Below are positions 1 to 5,310 of a stretch of 12,090 nt of DNA, piece after piece. Origin of the DNA: an uncultured Paraprevotella sp. (lineage in GTDB: Bacteria > Bacteroidota > Bacteroidia > Bacteroidales > Bacteroidaceae). The translations under genes and the position numbers were made by a program. Location of the stretch: assembly GCA_900766785.1 (NCBI GenBank), contig CAAFWT010000225.1, forward strand, positions 1 through 12,090, read 5' to 3'. The number at the start of each line of letters is the position of its first letter. The stretch's first letter is position 1. Below the pieces are notes generated by a model. It was not told the DNA's origin, searched no databases, and was given only the letters and a program-made list of their open reading frames with translations.

Positions 1-26
1 AAAAAGGTTAGCGCAGACCCACCATA

Positions 27-157
27 CTCTGACACGGGTCTACCACAACCCCACCAACTCTATGGTCGAAGCCTGCGCTATTAAGCACACGCTCCAACGA
101 GTTGGTGAATGTTCTTTTGCTAAATGTCTCTTGTCGAGGTGGTAGTTCGTGTCAGAG
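27..157 (-). repeat. nested inverted repeat, candidate structured RNA or MITE-like element
   Basis: Perfect arms pair in nested order: CTCTGACACG (27-36) with CGTGTCAGAG (148-157), CTACCAC (40-46) with GTGGTAG (139-145), and CACCAACTC (52-60) with GAGTTGGTG (99-107). An apical stem joins 69-72 to 91-94 and 74-78 to 85-89 around a 6-nt loop. Two apical pairs are G-U wobbles only if the minus strand is the RNA; on the plus strand they would be C-A mismatches. The rod has a large one-sided bulge (108-138 against 47-51). A second arrangement is possible, since TAGCGCAG (9-16) is complementary to 73-80. Minus-strand transcription would reach a T-tract at positions 5-1. No target-site duplication is visible, so a MITE is not proven. 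I do not recognise it as a known RNA family. Confidence 0.55.
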
Positions 158-219
158 ATTGAGCAAAATAAGATAAGATACCAAAGCCCCTTTTTGGAGG
201 GAACACCGGCATTTGTCCG

Positions 220-227
220 CAAAATTA
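220..227 (-). promoter_or_regulatory. possible Bacteroidetes -7 box, minus strand
   Basis: On the minus strand this reads TAATTTTG, a full match to TAnnTTTG, within TTGTTAATTTTG. The same 12-mer occurs upstream of parC (8064-8075), where promoter function is more likely. It would start transcription near 213-216, running into the inverted repeat at 157-27. No clear -33 TTTG lies about 20 bp upstream, and the surroundings are AT-rich, so chance is a real alternative. Confidence 0.3.
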
Positions 228-428
228 ACAAAAATATCTGAAAGGATTTTCCTGACTTCATCATTTTTTTTTGCATTCATATGGCGTATAATGAAAATCA
301 GCGAGTTATGTAGAATAATTGGTGTGGTAGTGGTCAGCAATCATCTAGAATAGGACATACTTACAAGCGCGATATCTTACTGGCATGTAAACAAAATCAT
401 GTGCTTTTGACCGATAATTCCATATCAA

Positions 429-452
429 ACATTGGCCACATTGACAACATTG
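429..452 (+). repeat. three ACATTG hexamers with a 9-bp period
   Basis: ACATTG occurs at 429-434, 438-443 and 447-452, each separated by 3 bp. The array overlaps the -33 region and spacer of the promoter at 431-463. Iterated sites at this position could bind a regulator of the downstream glycan genes, but one hexamer also supplies the -33-like ATTG, so part of the pattern may be promoter constraint. A 9-bp period does not place sites on the same helix face, which weakens the operator reading. Confidence 0.4.
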
Positions 453-463
453 GTGTATCTTTG
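431..463 (+). promoter_or_regulatory. Bacteroidetes-type promoter for the 607-3398 gene pair
   Basis: A -7 box TATCTTTG (456-463) fully matches TAnnTTTG, and ATTG (431-434) sits 21 bp upstream in the -33 position. Transcription should start near 468-470, leaving a leader of about 140 nt before the start codon at 607. The leader contains the gene remnant at 480-587. Confidence 0.6.
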
Positions 464-479
464 TAGTGGAACAATTAAA

Positions 480-587
480 AAATCAGTAGACAACAACACA
501 ATAATCTGGGCCTACGCCAACGACGGTGAAGTCAAGATTAGCAACGTGAAGATAGAATCTACATCGGAGGCGGCAAGAAGATACTGA
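480..587 (+). pseudogene. C-terminal remnant of a lost gene (secreted beta-sandwich-like)
   Basis: The frame ending at the TGA at 585-587 is open from 411 but has no ATG. From about 483 it reads like a genuine protein end: SVDNNTIIWAYANDGEVKIS, then NVKIESTSEAARRY and stop. The alternating hydrophobic pattern with W and Y resembles the last strands of a jelly-roll domain in secreted carbohydrate-active proteins. It has the same orientation as, and ends 19 nt before, the gene at 607, as expected for an upstream operon member. It lies only about 20 nt behind the promoter -7 box, so an internal deletion may have joined the promoter to the tail of the first gene. No family can be named from so few residues; a chance frame or a leader peptide cannot be excluded. 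Confidence 0.35.
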
Positions 588-606
588 AATAAAAAACCAT
601 ATCACC

Positions 607-1317
607 ATGCACATCAGACAATACATATCCATAGTGGTGCTGACTGCCATATGCACCATAGCAGAAGCACAGACCATAACCATAGAGAAGATATTGCTCA
701 ACGACATCGACAACGGCGGTCCATGGCCCTGCCTCTACTATGAGCTCAACAAGAACGAAGACCTCAGCAAGGCTGTCTCGGCAATGTGGTATAGTGCCAA
801 CGAAGACGAGACATACTGGCAGACTGGAGTGGGGCCTTTCAGCAATGACCCCAACAAGTTCTTTATTACCGACTGGGCTAGCGAACTGCATCCTCTCCTC
901 GTCAGAAGACACTTCACGCTGACTGAAGAAGACATTCAGAATATGGCCAGTGCCAATGTGACGCTGCGTAGCAGCTATGACGAAGACCCTGTCTTCTACC
1001 TCAACGGCACTCGACTGATTACCTATTCTGGCTGGAACGACAACAACTATGCCACATTCACATTCAACAATGCAAGGAAAAAACTTTTCGTCGAGGGTGA
1101 CAACATCCTGGCTATCTCTGTGAAGCAAGGAGGTGGAGGAGGACACTTAGACTGCAGTCTGACCATGAAGTACAATGAGACGGTAGGCATAGACGAAACC
1201 AGCGCTACCCCAGAGAGCACTCACACCACCTACACCATCGACGGCAAAAAGATTGATGGCAGTTCGCTCACGAGAGGAATATACATCATCGATGGAGAAA
1301 AAGTGGTTATACCATAA
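607..1317 (+). CDS. secreted beta-sandwich protein with T9SS-like C-terminal tail
   Basis: A 236-residue protein of unproven function. The signal peptide (residues 1-21, cleavage after AEA before Q22) directs export. Residues of about 95-185 follow a galactose-binding-like beta-sandwich pattern: LLVRRHFTL near 97-105, the YLNG turn at 131-134, a GDNILAISV strand at 164-172 and a glycine-rich turn before LDCSL (181-185). Domains of this type often accompany GH127 and related hydrolases, so a carbohydrate-binding or accessory role is inferred. The tail, from GIDE at 194 through IDGKKIDG and RGIYIIDGEKVVIP to the last residue, resembles type A sorting signals of the Bacteroidetes type IX system, suggesting surface display or release. 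No catalytic motif is visible. The ATG at 607 is chosen because it opens the signal peptide; no Shine-Dalgarno is seen. It lies 35 nt before the GH127 gene and is probably cotranscribed from the promoter at 431-463. Confidence 0.7.
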   Translation: MHIRQYISIVVLTAICTIAEAQTITIEKILLNDIDNGGPWPCLYYELNKNEDLSKAVSAMWYSANEDETYWQTGVGPFSNDPNKFFITDWASELHPLLVRRHFTLTEEDIQNMASANVTLRSSYDEDPVFYLNGTRLITYSGWNDNNYATFTFNNARKKLFVEGDNILAISVKQGGGGGHLDCSLTMKYNETVGIDETSATPESTHTTYTIDGKKIDGSSLTRGIYIIDGEKVVIP

Positions 1318-1352
1318 TATATATATAATAAAGCATCAACATCCCACATGAT

Positions 1353-3398
1353 ATGAAAAGACATCTCGCACCTTTCCTGATACTCTGCTTCTGCCTCACC
1401 ACCAACGCATCGGCACAGACTGTGGTTGACGTGGTAGAACGGCCAGCGAACAATGTCACCAATACCAACTACGTCACCTTCAGAGCACCTCTCCAGCAAG
1501 TACCACTGACGAAACTGCCTGTAGGCAAAATACAGCCAAAAGGATGGCTTCGCAAGTATCTGGAACTTCAGAAGAACGGACTCAACGGCCAGCTGGGCAC
1601 CATCAGCGCATGGCTGGACAAGAACAACAACCAGTGGCTCTCCAATGGAGGTGACCACGGATGGGAAGAAGTGCCCTATTGGATTAGAGGCTACATCAGC
1701 CTTGCATACATCCTGGGTGACAACGCCATGAAGTACGAGGCTAACACTTGGATCAGAGCTGTACTCAGCAATCAGAGCTCCAACGGAATGCTTGGCCCCG
1801 ACGGGTATGACGGAAACAGTCCTGACCTCTGGGCCAAGATGCCTATGCTCTGGGCCATGCAGACATATTATGAGGGTACAGGCGATAAACGAGTCCTCAC
1901 AGCCATGGAGAAGTACTTCCAGTGGGAACTCACCATACCTGACGAACAATTCCTCAAGGGACTGTGGCAGGAGAAGCGAGGAGGCGACAACCTCTGGAGC
2001 GTCCTCTGGGCATACAACCGTACAGGCAACGAGAGTATCCTGCCCCTTGTAGACAAGCTGCATCGCAACACCTCCAACTGGGCCATGTCAGGCACACTGC
2101 CCAACTGGCACGGAGTAAACATAGCTCAAGGATTTCGTGAGCCAGCCACTTACTATCTGTATACGGGAGACGAAGCCATGCTCCAGGCCACTTACAACAA
2201 TCAGGCTGAGATGCGCCGTCGTTATGGCCAAATGCCTGGAGGCATGTATGCTGCTGACGAGAATGCCAGACACGGATACTATGATCCACGCAACGGCGCA
2301 GAGACATGTGCCGTGGTAGAGCAGATGGCCAGCGACGAGATATTGATGGGTATCACCGGTGACCCATACTGGGCAGACCACTGCGAGAACGTGGCTCTGA
2401 ACACTTTCACAGCCGCACTGACCCCTGACATGAAGGCTCTCAGGTACATCACCTCAGCAAACATGACCATCAGTGATGAGAAGATGCATGGCCCCAGCAT
2501 CGACAATAATCTGCGAGGCATGCTATCCATGAGCCCCTTCTCCTCACGCTGCTGCCAGCACAATCATGGTATGGGATGGCCTTACTACAGCGAGCATCTC
2601 GTGATGGCTACTGCCGATAACGGTCTGGCTACGATGCTCTATGCTGCCAACGAGACACAGGCCGAAGTGGCAGACCACCATGCTATCACGCTCACTGTGG
2701 ACACGCAGTACCCCTTCAGCGACCTTGTCACCCTTACCGTCCACACCGAGGGCAATGTGACCTTCCCCCTCTATCTGCGCATCCCTGCGTGGTCCGAAAG
2801 CACGAGTGTAACCATCAACGGAGAGAGCGCCAATGTCACTGATGCAGCGGGAAAGTACGTTCGCATCGAGAGAGAGTGGGCAGACGGAGATGTAGTGAAC
2901 CTGCAGATGCCTATGGCCATTACCACACAACTCTGGCAGGGCAACAAATCAAGTGTCAGCGTCAATTATGGTCCGCTGACCCTCTCGCTGAAGATAGACG
3001 AGATATGGGAAGAGCATGACAGCCGAGACCCCGCTTTCGTGCAGGACGACTCACACTGGCAGGAGGGTGTCGACGCTGCCCTATGGCCTTCCTATGCCAT
3101 CAAGGCTGGCAGCGAATGGAACTATGCCCTTGTGTTGGATGACAAAAACCTCCCTGTGGACATACAGGTGACAAAGAAAGAGTATCCCACAGATGACCAA
3201 CCGTTCACGCCAGAGAATGTACCGCTTTCGTTCACTGCTCTCGGTAGGAAGATACCCTCGTGGAAACTCGATGCTACAGGCATGACAGATGTCCTGCCCA
3301 CCAAATATGAAACCGTAGAGACTGAATCACAGCCCATCACACTCATACCCATGGGGGCTGCCAGATTGAGAATAGCAGCTTTCCCAAGAGTGAAATAA
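1353..3398 (+). CDS. secreted GH127-type beta-L-arabinofuranosidase (DUF1680)
   Basis: A 681-residue exported glycoside hydrolase, predicted to release beta-L-arabinofuranosyl groups from plant glycans or arabinosylated glycoproteins. A signal peptide occupies about residues 1-22 (TTNASAQ). The (alpha/alpha)-barrel covers roughly 50-420, and beta-sandwich domains follow to the end. The family's zinc-thiolate site is present: GAETC gives E317 and C319, and SSRCCQHNHG gives C400 and C401. In characterised GH127 enzymes the first cysteine of the CC pair is the nucleophile, here C400. The acid/base is probably in the ADENARHG stretch (E303), by spacing only. Family assignment is firm at DUF1680 level. 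Within it GH127, GH146 or an uncharacterised subfamily are all possible, so the substrate is inferred. It follows the secreted beta-sandwich gene by 35 nt, consistent with a glycan-degradation pair. There is no lipobox, so it is soluble in the periplasm or exported further. Confidence 0.85.
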   Translation: MKRHLAPFLILCFCLTTNASAQTVVDVVERPANNVTNTNYVTFRAPLQQVPLTKLPVGKIQPKGWLRKYLELQKNGLNGQLGTISAWLDKNNNQWLSNGGDHGWEEVPYWIRGYISLAYILGDNAMKYEANTWIRAVLSNQSSNGMLGPDGYDGNSPDLWAKMPMLWAMQTYYEGTGDKRVLTAMEKYFQWELTIPDEQFLKGLWQEKRGGDNLWSVLWAYNRTGNESILPLVDKLHRNTSNWAMSGTLPNWHGVNIAQGFREPATYYLYTGDEAMLQATYNNQAEMRRRYGQMPGGMYAADENARHGYYDPRNGAETCAVVEQMASDEILMGITGDPYWADHCENVALNTFTAALTPDMKALRYITSANMTISDEKMHGPSIDNNLRGMLSMSPFSSRCCQHNHGMGWPYYSEHLVMATADNGLATMLYAANETQAEVADHHAITLTVDTQYPFSDLVTLTVHTEGNVTFPLYLRIPAWSESTSVTINGESANVTDAAGKYVRIEREWADGDVVNLQMPMAITTQLWQGNKSSVSVNYGPLTLSLKIDEIWEEHDSRDPAFVQDDSHWQEGVDAALWPSYAIKAGSEWNYALVLDDKNLPVDIQVTKKEYPTDDQPFTPENVPLSFTALGRKIPSWKLDATGMTDVLPTKYETVETESQPITLIPMGAARLRIAAFPRVK

Positions 3399-3441
3399 GG
3401 CGAAAGGGCATGGGAGAGAGATTCTGTCTCTCCTTATCGCC
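3399..3441. terminator. hairpin between convergent genes
   Basis: GGAGAGA (3413-3419) pairs with TCTCTCC (3427-3433) around a 7-nt loop, and GGCG (3399-3402) can pair with CGCC (3438-3441) at the base. It begins immediately after the GH127 stop and overlaps the end of the convergent S41 gene. The position suits a bidirectional terminator, but there is no T-tract on either side, so intrinsic termination is not assured. Confidence 0.4.
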
Positions 3442-4453
3442 GGAGGATGCCTCTTGCAGCCTCTATCATACTGTCCTTCCCCTGGAGAGCCAGGGTGCTG
3501 TCCAGTGCACACACCACGTCGGGCTGTATTCCTGACTCTATCTGCTGCATATCCACATCATAGGACGGACATGCACTGAATCGAACAGACCATCCGATGG
3601 GCAACTCACTGGAGAAAGGCATTCCGCTACCGCCACCCGTCTGGTCGCCCAAGATGGTTACCATGGGCATCTGCATCATGTCACGGACAAAGGTGTTGGC
3701 TGCACTGAAACAAGAGCGATTGGTGAGCAATACCACTGGTTTCTGCCAGCGGACTCTGGTAAGAGCGGGATGGATGTATTCGGCCTCAGGTAGGGAGAAA
3801 TCGTTGTGCCCCTTGCCCGTCTTATGACTGACATATCCCACCAGCCTACGCTCATTGGTGAATCGTGAGGCTATGCGCTCCACATTGGTTAGTAATCCTC
3901 CCGAATTACCTCTGATATCCAGGATGAGTCCATCGCAAAGACGCAGGTAATAAAGCATCTCGTCGAGATTACCTTCTCCTACAGCATCCGAAAAACTCTC
4001 ATACACCACATAGGCAATATTATCCTCCAGAATACGGTATTTCATCCCACTGGCCATGTGATAATCAGTACCCAGATACTCTTCACGCAATTCCCGGTCG
4101 AGATTCTCGGGATAATCTTCCTTCCACGACCAGTTGCGTCCGATATCCATACTGCTATAGATGTTCACATGTCCATCCTTGAGAGTGGAGAGCATACGGC
4201 ATAGTACCTCGAAGAGTTGTGCCTGGCTCATCCCTGGTTGCACCATTCCCAGATATTCCTGTCGCTTGTCGGCCCAACTGAAACCCAACGTCTGCTCCTT
4301 GTAATCAAGAAAACAGTAGTGCTCGTCTATGATACGCCAGAGGGCATCCACATTGGCTTGTGGCGAGTCATCATATTCGTCCAATCCCTGCTGACATCCT
4401 GCCAGCAGGAAGAGTCCTGCAAGCAGGCACCACAGATAGTTCTTCCGACTCAT
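3434..4453 (-). CDS. S41-family (C-terminal processing type) peptidase, lipoprotein
   Basis: A 339-residue serine peptidase-like protein. The N-terminus is a lipoprotein signal with lipobox LLAGC (C20), so it should be anchored to an envelope membrane facing the periplasm or the surface. An N-terminal helical region contains LKDGHVNI (91-98), a common S41 element. The peptidase core has DIRGNSGG (179-186), then LLTNRSCFSAANTF with S250 as the likely nucleophile, GDQTGGGSG (269-277) and GIQPDVV (308-314). No PDZ domain is obvious between the N-terminal region and the core, unlike classical Prc/CtpA. Its substrate is unknown. It is the last gene of the parC operon: its ATG overlaps the stop of the preceding barrel gene in an ATGA, implying translational coupling. 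The paired expression suggests a shared envelope role, which is inference only. Confidence 0.8.
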   Translation of the reverse strand: MSRKNYLWCLLAGLFLLAGCQQGLDEYDDSPQANVDALWRIIDEHYCFLDYKEQTLGFSWADKRQEYLGMVQPGMSQAQLFEVLCRMLSTLKDGHVNIYSSMDIGRNWSWKEDYPENLDRELREEYLGTDYHMASGMKYRILEDNIAYVVYESFSDAVGEGNLDEMLYYLRLCDGLILDIRGNSGGLLTNVERIASRFTNERRLVGYVSHKTGKGHNDFSLPEAEYIHPALTRVRWQKPVVLLTNRSCFSAANTFVRDMMQMPMVTILGDQTGGGSGMPFSSELPIGWSVRFSACPSYDVDMQQIESGIQPDVVCALDSTLALQGKDSMIEAARGILRR

Positions 4454-5310
4454 CTCTTTCTCTTTAACGTTTGGAAATGCCGTACATAGCCCAACATGAA
4501 CGAACGGCTTATGTCATGCATCTTGATGCCATTGACATGGCTCTGCCGTATGTCGCTCAGATAGCCCACACGCAAAGTTGTGCGCGAGAAACAGAGATCC
4601 ACGCAGAGCAACTGCCGAAGACTCAAGGCATTGACAGGACTTATAAAGCACACGTTATGGTCTCTATTACCCTGGTATATCTCATAATAGCTCTGTCCGA
4701 AATTGGGTGAGAACATACATCCCACCATAGGCAGATGGGCTTGATACTGCACCTGCAGGGGAAGGGATCGCAAGCGCAGGCCATAGGATGCACCCACCGA
4801 GAGCGACACATCCACCGAGGCACGAGCTTGTGCAGGATTGTTGCTGTTACGTGTGTTATAAAGGAAGCCGATGTCTGCGCCTGCCAGTGCTCCAGCTTTC
4901 AGTCTGATAGGGCCATAGGGATTCCACACATAATGCCAGCCTGCATCATAAGCCAGTCTGCCGCCCAGTTCATTGGCTGTCTGCGCAGGATTCTCGGCAT
5001 AAGAGAATGCACCCTGCAACATACTCTGAAACGAGATACGTCCGTCAGCCATGCCTGTCATACGTTCACGCATGGAGATAAAGGACATCTGCGGACCTTT
5101 ATATTCCATGGGAGAGAGATAGGTGTCCAACTGGCTTACACGTCCTATGCCCACCAGGAGCGAGCGACTGACCTGCCTGCCGCTGGGCTGATACTCCACA
5201 GGCTCATAAGTCCGCTGGGCAAACAGCGACCCTGCACTGCCGCCCATAAGGAGCAAGAGGACACAGGACAACCGTTTGTATCCAATAATTCTATGGGATA
5301 TGCTAATCAT
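4450..5310 (-). CDS. predicted outer-membrane beta-barrel protein (DUF3316-like)
   Basis: A 286-residue protein with a long signal peptide (ISISHRIIGYKRLSCVLLLL onward) ending at SLFA before QRTYEP. The mature part is rich in alternating strands, glycines and aromatics (GRLAYDAGWHYVW, ASVDVSLSVGASYGLRL, TTLRVGYLSDI), and the last strand SFMLGYVRHFQ is followed by basic KRKR. This fits a small outer-membrane barrel. I tentatively associate it with the DUF3316 family of Bacteroidetes, whose function is unknown. The ATG at 5310-5308 is preferred; a TTG directly upstream (5313-5311) is the only alternative. The start overlaps the end of parC by 8 nt, and the stop overlaps the next start as ATGA, so expression probably depends on translation of parC. 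The strict four-residue basic end after the last strand is unusual for barrels, which commonly end in an aromatic residue. Confidence 0.6.
   Translation of the reverse strand: MISISHRIIGYKRLSCVLLLLMGGSAGSLFAQRTYEPVEYQPSGRQVSRSLLVGIGRVSQLDTYLSPMEYKGPQMSFISMRERMTGMADGRISFQSMLQGAFSYAENPAQTANELGGRLAYDAGWHYVWNPYGPIRLKAGALAGADIGFLYNTRNSNNPAQARASVDVSLSVGASYGLRLRSLPLQVQYQAHLPMVGCMFSPNFGQSYYEIYQGNRDHNVCFISPVNALSLRQLLCVDLCFSRTTLRVGYLSDIRQSHVNGIKMHDISRSFMLGYVRHFQTLKRKR

Larger units (their letters stand above)
1..479. other. gene-free left flank with structured DNA and a promoter
   Basis: No open frame here looks like a real gene. Two short minus-strand frames exist (stops near 40 and 152), but they overlap the inverted repeat and a putative -7 box and match nothing I recognise. 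The stretch holds a nested inverted repeat (27-157), a possible minus-strand -7 box (220-227) and a plus-strand promoter (431-463). The part from about 160 to 480 is visibly more AT-rich than the genes to the right. A truncated mobile element or an RNA gene is possible, but neither is established. Confidence 0.6.

Noticed and set aside
9..80. tRNA or intrinsic terminator at the left edge
   Set aside because: TAGCGCAG/CTGCGCTA and AGACCC/GGGTCT can pair, but there is no cloverleaf or TTCGA arm in place, and the T-tract is separated from the hairpin by about 9 nt.
27..157. integron attC site or retron RNA
   Set aside because: The core GTTRRRY/RYYYAAC pair of attC is not present, and no reverse transcriptase gene is visible in the window.
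152..280. short minus-strand frame starting MNAKKNDEVRKILSD as a possible transposase start
   Set aside because: Only about 42 residues before a stop, it overlaps a putative -7 box and the structured repeat, and no transposase motif is visible.
1230..2063. 277-codon minus-strand frame opposite the GH127 gene
   Set aside because: It spans the boundary of two plus-strand genes and lacks motifs, while the plus strand carries clear catalytic-site patterns.
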